A DNA stretch of 64,000 bases from Oscillospiraceae bacterium (GCA_015066345.1 SVOQ01000010.1:1-64000), one strand, 5' to 3'. Positions 19,125 through 28,833 are shown, counted from the stretch's first letter. The notes: generated by a model not told the origin, from the letters alone. A program made the numbers and translations.

Positions 19125-19661
19125 TTATAAACTATATAATTTAACAGAAGTGCAACCGTCGGTTTCGGGAAGAAGCACCGAAATAAACTCGGTTGTAGCC
19201 GTTGGTACGTTTTTGCCAACGTAATCAGCCCTTAAGGGTAATTCACGGTGACCTCTGTCTACGAGAATTGCTAATTGAATACTTGACGGTCTGCCTAAAC
19301 TGAAGATGGCTTCAATGGCGGCTCTGACTGTTCTGCCTGTGTAAAGAACATCATCAACAAGGATTATATCCTTTCCCGTAACATCAAAGTCAATGGGGTA
19401 ATCGGTAACTTCAGGTATAATGTGTGCCTCGGTTAAATCATCACGATAATGGTTTATGTCAAGTTCATTAAATGGAAGTTTAACACCCTCGATATTTTCA
19501 ATTTTTTCTACAATGATTTTTGCTAAAGGAACTCCGCGTGTTTTAATTCCTAAAAATGCAAGGTTCTCAGTACCTTTGTTTTTTTCTATAATTTCGTGGG
19601 AAATTCGGGTTAATGCTCTTTGTACCGCGGATTCGTCCATTAATTCTGCTTTTAACTTCAT
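19125..19661 (-). CDS. pyrR: PyrR: pyrimidine operon attenuation protein / uracil phosphoribosyltransferase
   Basis: RNA-binding PRTase, 178 aa. The PRPP loop is [14 protein letters not shown]. PyrR binds a leader hairpin when UMP is high and promotes termination. The gene starts at ATG 19661 (SD gagg), ten bases beyond the U-run of its own leader terminator, so it is autoregulated and controls uraA. No pyrimidine biosynthetic genes follow. Confidence 0.97.
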   Translation of the reverse strand: MKLKAELMDESAVQRALTRISHEIIEKNKGTENLAFLGIKTRGVPLAKIIVEKIENIEGVKLPFNELDINHYRDDLTEAHIIPEVTDYPIDFDVTGKDIILVDDVLYTGRTVRAAIEAIFSLGRPSSIQLAILVDRGHRELPLRADYVGKNVPTATTEFISVLLPETDGCTSVKLYSL

Positions 19662-19670
19662 AAAAACCTC

Positions 19671-19744
19671 AAAAAAAGCCTTGTCCGAAAAGACAAGGCT
19701 TCAATGTAACTGTATTACAAAACCTTATCAATTCACAGATTGAT
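19671..19744 (-). promoter_or_regulatory. PyrR-dependent transcription attenuator
   Basis: Three competing elements can be read on the minus strand. (1) Anti-antiterminator hairpin 19727-19744: ATCAAT, hexaloop CTGTGA, ATTGAT; the loop fits the PyrR consensus CNGNGA. (2) Antiterminator: GATAAGG (19723-19729) can pair with CCTTGTC (19692-19698). (3) Terminator: AGCCTTGTC / GACAAGGCT (19677-19700) followed by seven T. GATAAGG overlaps the 3' arm of element 1, so PyrR binding would release the terminator. The mechanism is known from Bacillus; the element assignments here are mine. Confidence 0.85.
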
Positions 19745-19762
19745 TTAAAAGTTTACAATATA

Positions 19763-19791
19763 ATAGTAATATTGTTTTTGGGTTTTGTAAA
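19763..19791 (-). promoter_or_regulatory. probable promoter of pyrR-uraA
   Basis: Minus strand TTTACA (19786-19791), 17-bp spacer, TACTAT (19763-19768). It would give a leader of about 95 nt containing the PyrR attenuator. Confidence 0.5.
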
Positions 19792-19839
19792 TAGTTTAAA
19801 ATATAGAAAAGTTATGTCATATTTTGTTGAATTTACCAA

Positions 19840-20511
19840 TTATAACATATATACTCCTGATTCAAGTTCAACCAATTCACGGTCATTTGTCTTTATATAT
19901 CTGTATACAGGTTCCTCAAAGGTTTTGTAATCGGCAACAGTATAATCTTTAAGGTCAACTGTGCGTATTTTACATGACTCATAGTTACAGATATAGAGTT
20001 TGTTGTCGTAAACCGAAATTGAAACAGGATTTAAAAATGCCGTTGATGAATCTCCACCGATTCTTAAAACAATTTTACCTGTAGTAGGACAGTATCGAAT
20101 AATGCAGTTATTCTCAGGAACAACACACCAGATGTATTTTCCCTCTGGGGCAACACCGCTGATAGGGGCATCCCTGTATTGCAAATCACCCGTCCAATAC
20201 AACTCACCTTTGTCGTTGAATAATCCTAATTCACCACTTGAATAAGCAACGGCAATGTGCTTGTTAGGTAAAGTTGCAGCATCACAGAATATAAAGTCAC
20301 TTAACTGCTCGGCAATTTTTTCATAGTTTTCGCCAAACTTATTGAGAAGATATGCACCTCTTGTACTTGCGGTAGGTCTTTCAAGCTTTACATCGTAAGT
20401 AAAAAATGAAATTTTTGTGTTACCTGATGGTGTAATATCCTTACGAGCAACTATTATGCCTTTAGAAAAGGGGATAATATCGACAATATCAATATCCATT
20501 AATTTTTTCAT
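19840..20511 (-). CDS. conserved hypothetical protein, beta-propeller/NHL-like
   Basis: 223 aa, no signal peptide or membrane helix. It has repeated beta-strand segments of WD/NHL character (IAVAYSSGELGLFNDKGELYW, split by turns; GKYIWCVVPENNCIIRY; NKLYICNYESCKIRTVDL), suggesting a partial beta-propeller. ATG 20511 is two bases after the rex stop with SD gaggt, so it belongs to the acn-idh-rex operon. Nothing more specific can be said. Confidence 0.65.
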   Translation of the reverse strand: MKKLMDIDIVDIIPFSKGIIVARKDITPSGNTKISFFTYDVKLERPTASTRGAYLLNKFGENYEKIAEQLSDFIFCDAATLPNKHIAVAYSSGELGLFNDKGELYWTGDLQYRDAPISGVAPEGKYIWCVVPENNCIIRYCPTTGKIVLRIGGDSSTAFLNPVSISVYDNKLYICNYESCKIRTVDLKDYTVADYKTFEEPVYRYIKTNDRELVELESGVYML

Positions 20512-20513
20512 AA

Positions 20514-21164
20514 TCAGACCTCGTTATTGTCAGATAATTTATTGATTTGATAGCAAAGTGTCATTAATGAGTCGCCAAGGTGAACGTTTTCAACTGCAAC
20601 ACCTTCGTAACGATGCATAAGGTCATACTGAGTAAAGTTCCAGAAACCTTTGATGCCTAATGATACAAGTTTGTCCGCATTTTCAGCTGCGTATTCTGCA
20701 GGGATACAAAGAATTGCAACAACGGGTTCTTCGGTTTTACAGAAATCTTCTAAATCGGCGGAATCAAGTACGGTTTTACCGCCTATTTCTGTTCCCACAA
20801 CATTGGGGTTGTTGTCGAAAATACCGACAAGGTCAAAGCCACGGTTTTCAAAATGAAGGTGGGTGGCAATTGCGTGACCGAGATTACCTGCACCAATCAT
20901 AATTGCTTTTGACCTTTTATTTATGCCGAGTATAAGACCGATTTCGTTATATAATTGTTCGATGTTATACCCATAACCCTGTTGACCGAAACCACCGAAA
21001 CAGTTAAGGTCCTGTCTTATTTGGGATGCAGTAAGACCCATTCTCTGAGATAACTCTTTGGATGAAATTCTTACAACACCCATATTTTTCAATTCTTCGA
21101 GATATCGATGGTAACGGGGTAGTCTTTTTATAACAGGTACCGAAACCTGATTATTATTTTTCAT
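20514..21164 (-). CDS. rex: redox-sensing transcriptional repressor Rex
   Basis: NADH/NAD+-sensing repressor, 216 aa. The N-terminal winged helix has RYHRYLEEL, SSKELSQRMG and QIRQDLNCFGGFG. The Rossmann domain has the GAGNLGHA dinucleotide loop, and the C-terminal helix swaps in the dimer. ATG 21164 follows SD aagggcg; an upstream TTG at 21182 would precede that SD. Rex lies at the end of the aconitase-IDH operon, whose promoter carries a Rex-like palindrome (24303-24321), so it may regulate itself and these TCA genes. Confidence 0.96.
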   Translation of the reverse strand: MKNNNQVSVPVIKRLPRYHRYLEELKNMGVVRISSKELSQRMGLTASQIRQDLNCFGGFGQQGYGYNIEQLYNEIGLILGINKRSKAIMIGAGNLGHAIATHLHFENRGFDLVGIFDNNPNVVGTEIGGKTVLDSADLEDFCKTEEPVVAILCIPAEYAAENADKLVSLGIKGFWNFTQYDLMHRYEGVAVENVHLGDSLMTLCYQINKLSDNNEV

Positions 21165-21178
21165 TTTAATCGCCCTTA

Positions 21179-22345
21179 TCAATCTAATGTTTTAAGAGTG
21201 TCCATTACGTAGTTACCGAATTCTTCACAAGTACAACCGTTATCACGACCTGTGATAACCATTTTCTTTTCGGTAATCATACAAATATCAAGTGCTTTTT
21301 CGAGCTTGTCTGCTTCTTCCTGTTTACCGATATGTGAAAGAAGAAGTACTGATGCTCTGAGCATTGAGCAGGGGTCTGCATACTGACCGCGACCCTCTTT
21401 AACCATACGGGGAGCAGAACCGTGAATTGCTTCAAACATTGCGTACTGTTTACCGATGTTAGCACTACCGGCAGTACCTACGCCACCCTGGAATTCAGCT
21501 GCTTCGTCAGTGATGATATCACCGTAAAGGTTGGGAAGAACGAATACCTTGAAATCAGTTCTACGCTTTTTATCAATGAGTTTTGCAGTTGTGATATCAA
21601 TGTACCATTCGTCAGTTGTGATTTCGGGGTAATCCTTAGCAACGTTTTTGCAAAGGTTAAGGAATTTACCGTCGGTTGTTTTGATGATGTTTGCCTTTGT
21701 GATAATTGAAACTCTGTCTTTTTTATTGTTGCGAGCGTATTCGTAAGCGAGTTTTGCAATTCTTTCAGTACCTTCAGTGGTTGTAACAACGAAGTCGAAA
21801 GCAAGTTCGCCGTCAACGTCAACACCCTTTGAACCAACTGCGTAAGCACCTTCGGTGTTTTCGCGGAAGAATGTCCAGTCAATACCTTCTTCGGGGATTT
21901 TAACGGGACGAACGTTTGCGAAAAGGTCAAGAGCCTTACGCATAGCAACGTTTGCACTTTCGATATTGGGGAGACCGTCGCCTTGCTGAGGAGTTGTTGT
22001 AGGTCCTTTAAGAATTACGTCACAAGCCTTAAGTTCTTCCATAACATCGTCAGGGATTGCTTTCATAACTTTTGCACGGTTTTCGATTGTAAGACCGTCA
22101 ATATATTTGAATTCAATTTTACCTGCGTCAACATCATCTTTAAGAATGAATTTAAGAACATTTGCAGATTCTTTTGTGATGATGGGGCCTATGCCGTCAC
22201 CACCGCAAACACCGATAACAATTTTATCAAGTGCCTTGAAATCCTTGAATTCTTTTGTTGATTTGATTTTCTGGTTACGTGCATCCTGTTCAACAAGTAA
22301 CTGTTTGAATTTATCAAGAGCGTTTTGAATCTGTACTTCAGTCAT
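21179..22345 (-). CDS. isocitrate dehydrogenase (isocitrate/isopropylmalate dehydrogenase family)
   Basis: 388 aa, family signature NLYGDIITDEAAEFQGGVG. Seen also: GDGIGP near residue 50, the substrate-binding FRENTEGAY and the Lys/Asp catalytic residues around ITKANII and DIITDEA. It directly follows aconitase (TAATGA overlap), which supports isocitrate over isopropylmalate. Role: 2-oxoglutarate supply for glutamate through the oxidative half TCA pathway. NAD versus NADP use is not certain. The N-terminus is about 40 residues longer than the compact family form. Confidence 0.9.
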   Translation of the reverse strand: MTEVQIQNALDKFKQLLVEQDARNQKIKSTKEFKDFKALDKIVIGVCGGDGIGPIITKESANVLKFILKDDVDAGKIEFKYIDGLTIENRAKVMKAIPDDVMEELKACDVILKGPTTTPQQGDGLPNIESANVAMRKALDLFANVRPVKIPEEGIDWTFFRENTEGAYAVGSKGVDVDGELAFDFVVTTTEGTERIAKLAYEYARNNKKDRVSIITKANIIKTTDGKFLNLCKNVAKDYPEITTDEWYIDITTAKLIDKKRRTDFKVFVLPNLYGDIITDEAAEFQGGVGTAGSANIGKQYAMFEAIHGSAPRMVKEGRGQYADPCSMLRASVLLLSHIGKQEEADKLEKALDICMITEKKMVITGRDNGCTCEEFGNYVMDTLKTLD

Positions 22346-24282
22346 TATTTATTTTCCTCCTTAGTGTAGTCGAGTAAGCCACCTGCAGTAAGAATGTCAA
22401 CCTGTCTTTCGGAAACATCACAGATGAGTTTGTATACCTCGTTCTTTGTTTCGTTTTTAAGTGTTATTTCGCTACCTGCTTTAAGTTCAGCTTTGATAGC
22501 GGGGAGTGTAAGCTTGTCTCCTACGGAAATCTTATCATAATCCTCTGCGTTTACAAAGTTAAGGGGAAGAATACTTGCGTTAACAAGGTTAGCTTTGTGA
22601 ATACGAGCAAATGATTTTGTAATAACAGCCTTAACACCGAGGTAAAGGGGTACAAGTGCGGCGTGTTCTCTTGATGAACCCTGACCGTAGTTGTTACCAC
22701 CGATAATGATGCAAGAACCTGCCTCTTTACAGTGTTCTGCAAAGTTTTCGTCGCACTGACGGAAACAGAACTGTGAAAGATAAGGAATATTTGAACGATA
22801 GGGAAGAATCTTAGCACCTGCGGGCATAATGTGGTCAGTTGTGATATTGTCTTCAACCTTTAAAACTGCAGTTGCTTCAATTGAATCTGCAAGGGGAGTT
22901 GTCTTGGGGAAAGGTTTAATGTTCGGTCCGTAGTAAACTTCAACGGCAGCTGCTTCCTCGGGAGTTTCTGCAGGCATTTCTATCATATTGTCGTTGATGA
23001 TAAATGACTTGGGAAGTGTAACTGAAATATCTTCTTTACAAGTTGTAGCATCAGTAAGAACACCCGTAAGAGCGGATACAGCTGCGGTTTCGGGGCTGAC
23101 GAGATATACTTTACCGTCTGCAGTACCGCTTCTGCCTTCGAAGTTACGGTTGAATGTTCTGAGTGATACACCTGATGAGCAGGGAGACTGACCCATACCG
23201 ATACAGGGACCACAAGCACTTTCGAGAATACGGGCACCTGCATCAATCATATCTGCAAGAGCACCGTTGAGTGCGAGCATATTAAGAACCTGTTTTGAAC
23301 CGGGAGCAATACCGAGAGAAACAGAGGGATGAACCTTTTTGCCCTTAAGGATTTTTGCAACTTTCATCATATCGAGAAGTGATGAGTTTGTACAAGAACC
23401 GATAAGTACCTGGTCTACCTTGATTTCGCCGATTTCGGCAACTGATTTAACGTTATCGGGCATATGGGGCATTGCGGCAAGGGGTTTTAATTCGCAAAGG
23501 TCAATATCAATTACTCTTGAATATTCGGCATCTTCGTCAGGAAGAAGTTCAACCCAATCCTGCTCACGGCTCTGTGCTTTCATAAAGTCGTATGTAATAT
23601 CGTCAGAGGGGAATATAGATGTTGTTGCACCTAATTCCGCACCCATGTTTGTTATGGTTGCTCTTTCGGGAACAGTAAGTGTTTTTACACCTTCACCGCC
23701 GTACTCGATAACCTTACCAACGCCACCTTTAACGCTGAGAATTCTGAGAACTTCGAGAATAATGTCCTTAGCGGCAACGTAGGGAGCGAGTTTACCTGTT
23801 AAGTTAACCTTAATAACTTCGGGTACTGTGATGTAATATGCACCGCCACCCATAGCAACTGCAACGTCAAGACCGCCTGCACCCATAGCGAGCATACCTA
23901 AACCGCCGCCTGTGGGAGTGTGGCTATCGGAACCGATAAGTGTCTTACCGGGAATTCCGAATCTTTCAAGGTGTACCTGATGGCAGATACCGTTACCGGG
24001 TCTTGAATAACGAACACCGCGTTTTTTACAAACGCTCTGTATAAATTTATGGTCATCGGCATTTTCGAAACCTGTCTGAAGTGTGTTATGGTCGATATAA
24101 GCAACCGAGAGTTCAGTTTTTACTTTGTCGATATCCATAGCTTCAAGCTCAAGGTAAGCCATTGTGCCGGTAGCGTCCTGGGTCAAAGTCTGGTCGATTC
24201 TTATACCAACTTCGTTACCGGGAGCATATTCACCGTCAACAAGATGACTCTTAATGATTTTTTCACATAGAGTAAGTCCCAT
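22345..24282 (-). CDS. aconitate hydratase
   Basis: Converts citrate to isocitrate; 645 aa, the short clostridial type. The [4Fe-4S] ligands are Cys297 (GSCTNSS) and Cys357/Cys360 (ACGPCIG). The swivel domain at the C-terminus has NYGQGSSREHA. It is first in an operon with idh, rex and a hypothetical gene. ATG 24282 has SD cggagg. Citrate synthase is not in this window. Confidence 0.95.
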   Translation of the reverse strand: MGLTLCEKIIKSHLVDGEYAPGNEVGIRIDQTLTQDATGTMAYLELEAMDIDKVKTELSVAYIDHNTLQTGFENADDHKFIQSVCKKRGVRYSRPGNGICHQVHLERFGIPGKTLIGSDSHTPTGGGLGMLAMGAGGLDVAVAMGGGAYYITVPEVIKVNLTGKLAPYVAAKDIILEVLRILSVKGGVGKVIEYGGEGVKTLTVPERATITNMGAELGATTSIFPSDDITYDFMKAQSREQDWVELLPDEDAEYSRVIDIDLCELKPLAAMPHMPDNVKSVAEIGEIKVDQVLIGSCTNSSLLDMMKVAKILKGKKVHPSVSLGIAPGSKQVLNMLALNGALADMIDAGARILESACGPCIGMGQSPCSSGVSLRTFNRNFEGRSGTADGKVYLVSPETAAVSALTGVLTDATTCKEDISVTLPKSFIINDNMIEMPAETPEEAAAVEVYYGPNIKPFPKTTPLADSIEATAVLKVEDNITTDHIMPAGAKILPYRSNIPYLSQFCFRQCDENFAEHCKEAGSCIIIGGNNYGQGSSREHAALVPLYLGVKAVITKSFARIHKANLVNASILPLNFVNAEDYDKISVGDKLTLPAIKAELKAGSEITLKNETKNEVYKLICDVSERQVDILTAGGLLDYTKEENK

Positions 24283-24302
24283 TTTTTTGTCCTCCGAAAA
24301 AC

Positions 24303-24321
24303 TTGTTTAATTTTTTAACAA
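24303..24321 (-). promoter_or_regulatory. Rex-like operator at the aconitase-idh-rex promoter
   Basis: Minus strand TTGTTAAAAAATTAAACAA. It matches the clostridial Rex consensus TTGTTAA-N4-TTAACAA except for one extra A in the right half. It overlaps the predicted transcription start of an operon that encodes Rex. Confidence 0.7.
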
Positions 24322-24325
24322 AGAC

Positions 24326-24354
24326 ATTTTAATATTTTTCACAATCTTTGTCAA
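24326..24354 (-). promoter_or_regulatory. promoter of the aconitase-idh-rex operon
   Basis: Minus strand TTGACA (24349-24354), 17-bp spacer, TAAAAT (24326-24331). The start point would fall near 24319, inside the Rex-like palindrome. Confidence 0.85.
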
Positions 24355-24406
24355 CGGGGATTTGATAAATAATAAACAAACAATAATAAATATAATGTGA
24401 CAAATA

Positions 24407-24435
24407 TTGCACTTTTTTGTTTAATGTGCTATTAT
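24407..24435 (+). promoter_or_regulatory. promoter of the tepA-uppP-ftsK run
   Basis: TTGCAC (24407-24412), 17-bp spacer, TATTAT (24430-24435), divergent from the aconitase promoter. Confidence 0.7.
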
Positions 24436-24485
24436 ATATAAGTTAAAGTGGGTATTTTGGTTATACTAAGTAACGGTGATGCTTT

Positions 24486-25208
24486 TTGTATAACTATTTA
24501 CACGATTTTTATAATTTTGATGCGTCAACTCCGGGTGCCGGTACAGATGATGTTCACGAAAATGATGGTGAATTACCCGAAACTAATATGCTTGACGGTA
24601 GTGTTACCGTCAACAAAAACGGTAAATTTATTCATTGCCTGACAATAATCGGACAGATTGAAGGTCACTATGCTTCATCTGACGGCGTTAAGGTTACGAA
24701 GTACGAACATATTATTCCTCGTCTTGTGGCGGTTGAAGAAAGTGATGATGTTTCGGGTCTTCTTGTAATCCTTAATACAGTGGGCGGGGATATTGAAGCC
24801 GGACTTGCTATTGCTGAGCTTATATCGGGTATGAAGAAACCAACAGTTTCCCTTGTATTAGGTGGTAGTCACTCCATTGGCATACCTTTGGCGGTAAGCA
24901 CGGATAAATCATTTGTTGTTCCTACTGCATCAATGACTGTACATCCTGTCAGGATGAACGGGCTCGTGCTTGGTGTTCCTCAGACACTTGTATATCTCAA
25001 TAAAATGGAGGACCGCGTTGTTGAGTTCGTTACTCGGAATTCGAGTGTTACGGCTAAGCGTTTTAAGGAAATGATGCTTAACAGTGAGGAACTTATTACT
25101 GATTTTGGTACAATTTTAAATGGTGTACAAGCCGTTAAAGAAGGATTAATTGACCGGATTGGTAGCCTTAGTGATGCATTGAATTGTCTTTATGAAATGA
25201 TTGATTAG
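24486..25208 (+). CDS. tepA: ClpP-class serine protease TepA-like
   Basis: 240 aa, ClpP/crotonase fold related to Bacillus TepA (YmfB), which also lies next to spoIIIE/ftsK. NTVGGDIEAGLA is the oxyanion-region motif, and LGGSHSIGIPLA holds a Ser at the usual ClpP nucleophile position (GxSxS-like). HPVRMNG supplies the His region. TTG 24486 is chosen, with weak SD ggtgat; the first 35 residues are acidic and poorly conserved-looking, so the start is uncertain. Protease activity is inferred from the family. Confidence 0.85.
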   Translation: MYNYLHDFYNFDASTPGAGTDDVHENDGELPETNMLDGSVTVNKNGKFIHCLTIIGQIEGHYASSDGVKVTKYEHIIPRLVAVEESDDVSGLLVILNTVGGDIEAGLAIAELISGMKKPTVSLVLGGSHSIGIPLAVSTDKSFVVPTASMTVHPVRMNGLVLGVPQTLVYLNKMEDRVVEFVTRNSSVTAKRFKEMMLNSEELITDFGTILNGVQAVKEGLIDRIGSLSDALNCLYEMID

Positions 25209-25228
25209 ATATATTTACGGAGGTAGTT

Positions 25229-26110
25229 ATGAAAGAAATTATTCAAGCCTTATTTCTCGGTATTATTCAGGGGTTAACCGAGTTTTTGCCTGTATCAAGT
25301 AGTGGTCATATGTCCGTATTCAGGCATTTCAGCGGAATGGCAACCGAAGGGTCGGGGCTATTTTCCGCAATGTTACATATAGGCACTCTTGTTGCTATCT
25401 TTGTTGTATTTTATAAACCAATTTACGAATTGTTTATGGAGTTTTTCCGTTGTTTCAAGGATTTGTTCTCAAGAAACTTTGATAAATTCAAGTTTAAGAA
25501 TATGTCCGTAACAAGACGTATGCTCTTTATGTTCGTAATATCCTGCGTGCCGTTGTTGTTATTACTTATACCCGTTGGTAATGGTAATAACCTTATGGAT
25601 TTAGTTGGTGTTTTCGGTTCGGATGACAGTATAAAAGCCGAAGGTTTGTGTTTTATGATTACGGGCTTTATTTTACTTTTAGGCACAACCGTTGCAGAAG
25701 GAACAAAGAGGCACCTTAATGTTTCACCGCTTACTGCGTTAATTATCGGTATTGCTCAGTTTTTTGCCGCTTGTTTTCCCGGTATTTCCCGCTCGGGTAC
25801 AACGGTTTCTGCGGCAATGTGTTGCCGTGTATCTAAGAATAACGCAATCCGCTACTCATTTATCCTTAGCATTCCTGCAGTACTTGCAAGTGGACTCGTT
25901 GAGTTTAAAGATGCAATGGAAAGCACCGAAATTATACCTGTTTTTCCGTTGTTGGTAGGTGTTGTTGCCTCGGCGGTAGTTGGTGTTCTTTCAATTAAAT
26001 TACTTCAGCTTATTTTGAAGAAGAATTTATACAAGTATTTTGGTATCTATTGCGTTATTTTAGGCTTTATAGTTACTATTATCGGTGCAGTAGAAGTTTT
26101 CATAAAATAA
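25229..26110 (+). CDS. uppP: undecaprenyl-diphosphatase UppP/BacA
   Basis: Integral membrane phosphatase that recycles undecaprenyl diphosphate for peptidoglycan; also gives bacitracin tolerance. 293 aa, about 8 helices. The two signature repeats are GLTEFLPVSSSGH near the N-terminus and PGISRSGTTVSAA at about 180-195, containing the catalytic Glu and Arg. ATG 25229 follows SD acggagg. It lies 20 bp after tepA and 17 bp before ftsK. Confidence 0.97.
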   Translation: MKEIIQALFLGIIQGLTEFLPVSSSGHMSVFRHFSGMATEGSGLFSAMLHIGTLVAIFVVFYKPIYELFMEFFRCFKDLFSRNFDKFKFKNMSVTRRMLFMFVISCVPLLLLLIPVGNGNNLMDLVGVFGSDDSIKAEGLCFMITGFILLLGTTVAEGTKRHLNVSPLTALIIGIAQFFAACFPGISRSGTTVSAAMCCRVSKNNAIRYSFILSIPAVLASGLVEFKDAMESTEIIPVFPLLVGVVASAVVGVLSIKLLQLILKKNLYKYFGIYCVILGFIVTIIGAVEVFIK

Positions 26111-26127
26111 TTAAGGGGATTTAAGTT

Positions 26128-28833
26128 TTGGCTCAGAAAAAGAAAACTGCTCCAAAAAAGAGCAGTAAGACAACTAATAAAAATACTCCCGAAAAGGGTA
26201 AAGGTATCAAATCGCTTTTCAGTCCCGAACATAAACAAATCGCATCTTTAATAGGATTCTTTGTTGCTTTGTTTATGTGTGCGGTTGTGTTTATTGACGC
26301 GGGTAGTGTATGGGGTGCTTTGAGAAACTTTACTTTTGGCTTATTCGGACTTAATGCATTTATTGTGCCTTTCTTTATAGGTTTCGTTTGCATTGTTTCA
26401 GCCATAGGCAAGGACTCAAAAAAATATAAAATCAAGGTTATCGAAGGTTTTACTTTATTTACGTTGATTGTTGCTTTTTTACATATTGTATGCACCAATG
26501 CCGAACATACTTACGGGGAACAGATTGCCGATGCATATAAAGTGTATAAAGAATACAATGGCGAAGGTTTAAGATTCGGTTACGGTGTCTTCGGTGCTCT
26601 TGTTGGCGGAATACCTCTTATGCTCACAGGTGGTAATAAACTTGCCGCCGGTATAGTTACAATCCTTTTACTTGTAGCTTTGTTTATGATTTTCAGCGGA
26701 ACATCACTTCTTAAGCTTATACAATCTTTAAAAGCACCTGCTGAAGCTGTAACTGAATATGCAGAGGAGAAGATTGAAGATATAAAAACATCCTATAATA
26801 CAGTTGCTGAGAACAGACAGGAAAAACGCGCTAAAACCGCCGAAAAAAGAAGAGATAAAGCAACCAAGCAGGAAATAAATCTTGATATTCCTCTTGATGA
26901 TGACAGTGTTGTTATCCCTGATAACGGTGTGGACCCGATACTTACTAATGATGTTACTTACCCCGATCGCGAAACTCAGATGGCGGAGATTATCGATTTA
27001 TTTAAGAATGACGGTACTGAAAATGCGGATGATGAGGATTTAATACCCTTTGATTCTTTAGATGAAAAAACTGTACAGGAAGTTCATTTTGAAGAGATTA
27101 TCGAAGAAGCCGAGGACGAGGCAGTTGTAGATATTGATGATTTTAACCCGCAGGAAGTTGTTGAAGAAGAACCTGTTACAGAAGAAGTTGTTGAGAAAGT
27201 AGCAGAAGAAATCGTTGAAGAAACGGTAGTTTACGAATTGCCACCGGTTGACCTTCTTGACCCTCCTAAAAACACAGGCTCCACAGGTTCGGCTAATGAA
27301 CTTCGTGAAAAGGGCGAAACAATTGTTAAAACCCTCAAGAGTTTCGGTGTTGGTACTCGCATAGTTGAAATTTGCCAGAGTCCTTCGGTTACACGATTTG
27401 AACTTCAACCCGACCCGGGTGTTAAAATCAGTCGAATTACATCTCTTGCGGATGATATTGCAATGAATCTTGCTGCGTCAGGTGTTCGTATTGAAGCTCC
27501 TATACCCAACAAGAATGCAGTTGGTATCGAGGTTCCCAACGCTGAAAAAGCAATGGTAACGCTCCGCGAAATTCTTGAGAATAATACATTCAAAAACTCT
27601 AAATCAAGACTTAATGTGGCTTTGGGCCGTGATATTCAGGGTGAAGCAACTTGTGCCGACCTTGCGAAAATGCCCCATTTACTTGTAGCGGGTACAACAG
27701 GTTCAGGTAAATCTGTTTGCCTTAACACGATGATTATGAGTTTACTTTATAACGCAACTCCCGAAGAAGTTAAGCTCATTATGATTGACCCCAAAAAGGT
27801 TGAGTTTACGGTTTATCGTTCTATTCCGCACCTTCTCGTGCCCGTTGTTGCAGACCCGAGAAAAGCCGCAGGTGCTCTTTCCTGGGCGGTTGCAGAAATG
27901 GACAAACGTTACGCATTGTTTGCCGAAAAGGGTGTCAGAAATCTTCAGGGTTACAATACTTACGCAGTATCAAACAACTTACCCAAGATGCCACAGATAG
28001 TTATTATTATTGACGAGTTATCCGATTTAATGATGGCGGCATCTAATGAGGTTGAAGATTCTATTTGTCGTCTTGCTCAGAAAGCCCGTGCCGCAGGTAT
28101 GCACCTTATTGTTGCGACTCAGAGACCGTCAGTTGACGTTATTACGGGTCTTATTAAGGCGAATATACCGAGCCGTATTGCTTTCGCAGTTAAATCACAG
28201 ATTGACTCCCGTACAATTATTGATACTCAAGGTGCGGAGAAACTTCTTGGTAACGGTGATATGCTTTACTGTCCCGTTGGCCTTTCTAAGCCCGTGCGTG
28301 TTCAGGGTTGCTATGTTTCCGATGATGAAATCGAACGTGTTATTGAGTTTGTAACATCTCAGGGTGATGTTAAGTACGATGATGCAGTTATGCAGGAAAT
28401 TGAACTTAAAGCTGCTCAGGATGGTAAAAAGAAAACTTCTGCAACTGTTGATACAGAAACTTCATCAGGTGGTCAATACGGCGATGAAATGATACCTAAG
28501 GCAATTGAAGTGGTTGTTGAGGCGGGTATGGCTTCCACAACGCTTTTACAAAGAAAACTTAAATTGGGTTACGCTCGTGCGGCTCGTATAGTTGATGAGT
28601 TAAGCGAAATGGGCATTATTGGTCCTTTTGAGGGTAGTAAACCTCGCAAAGTTCTTATTACTAAGGACCAATGGTATGAGATGCAGGCTAATTCGTCTGT
28701 TTGTGCTCCCAAACAACTTTCTGTTGATGATGTTACTGTTCAACAAGCTCAAAATACGGATAGTGATTCACAACAGTTGCCCGATAACCACAATTATTTC
28801 GGCTCTGCCGTGAATAATATTTCCGAGGATTAA
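26128..28833 (+). CDS. ftsK: DNA translocase FtsK/SpoIIIE
   Basis: Membrane-anchored dsDNA pump for chromosome segregation at division or sporulation; 901 aa. A basic N-terminus, four membrane helices (about 35-200), an acidic linker (about 250-390), the alpha domain, the RecA-like beta domain with Walker A GTTGSGKS at about residues 522-529 and Walker B IVIIIDELSDLM, and a C-terminal gamma winged helix (ARAARIVDELSEMG). The TTG start at 26128 follows SD aagggg. Confidence 0.96.
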   Translation: MAQKKKTAPKKSSKTTNKNTPEKGKGIKSLFSPEHKQIASLIGFFVALFMCAVVFIDAGSVWGALRNFTFGLFGLNAFIVPFFIGFVCIVSAIGKDSKKYKIKVIEGFTLFTLIVAFLHIVCTNAEHTYGEQIADAYKVYKEYNGEGLRFGYGVFGALVGGIPLMLTGGNKLAAGIVTILLLVALFMIFSGTSLLKLIQSLKAPAEAVTEYAEEKIEDIKTSYNTVAENRQEKRAKTAEKRRDKATKQEINLDIPLDDDSVVIPDNGVDPILTNDVTYPDRETQMAEIIDLFKNDGTENADDEDLIPFDSLDEKTVQEVHFEEIIEEAEDEAVVDIDDFNPQEVVEEEPVTEEVVEKVAEEIVEETVVYELPPVDLLDPPKNTGSTGSANELREKGETIVKTLKSFGVGTRIVEICQSPSVTRFELQPDPGVKISRITSLADDIAMNLAASGVRIEAPIPNKNAVGIEVPNAEKAMVTLREILENNTFKNSKSRLNVALGRDIQGEATCADLAKMPHLLVAGTTGSGKSVCLNTMIMSLLYNATPEEVKLIMIDPKKVEFTVYRSIPHLLVPVVADPRKAAGALSWAVAEMDKRYALFAEKGVRNLQGYNTYAVSNNLPKMPQIVIIIDELSDLMMAASNEVEDSICRLAQKARAAGMHLIVATQRPSVDVITGLIKANIPSRIAFAVKSQIDSRTIIDTQGAEKLLGNGDMLYCPVGLSKPVRVQGCYVSDDEIERVIEFVTSQGDVKYDDAVMQEIELKAAQDGKKKTSATVDTETSSGGQYGDEMIPKAIEVVVEAGMASTTLLQRKLKLGYARAARIVDELSEMGIIGPFEGSKPRKVLITKDQWYEMQANSSVCAPKQLSVDDVTVQQAQNTDSDSQQLPDNHNYFGSAVNNISED

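Noticed and set aside
24448-24642. Frame before and inside tepA
   Set aside because: No similarity to anything known, overlaps tepA in another frame, and no SD.
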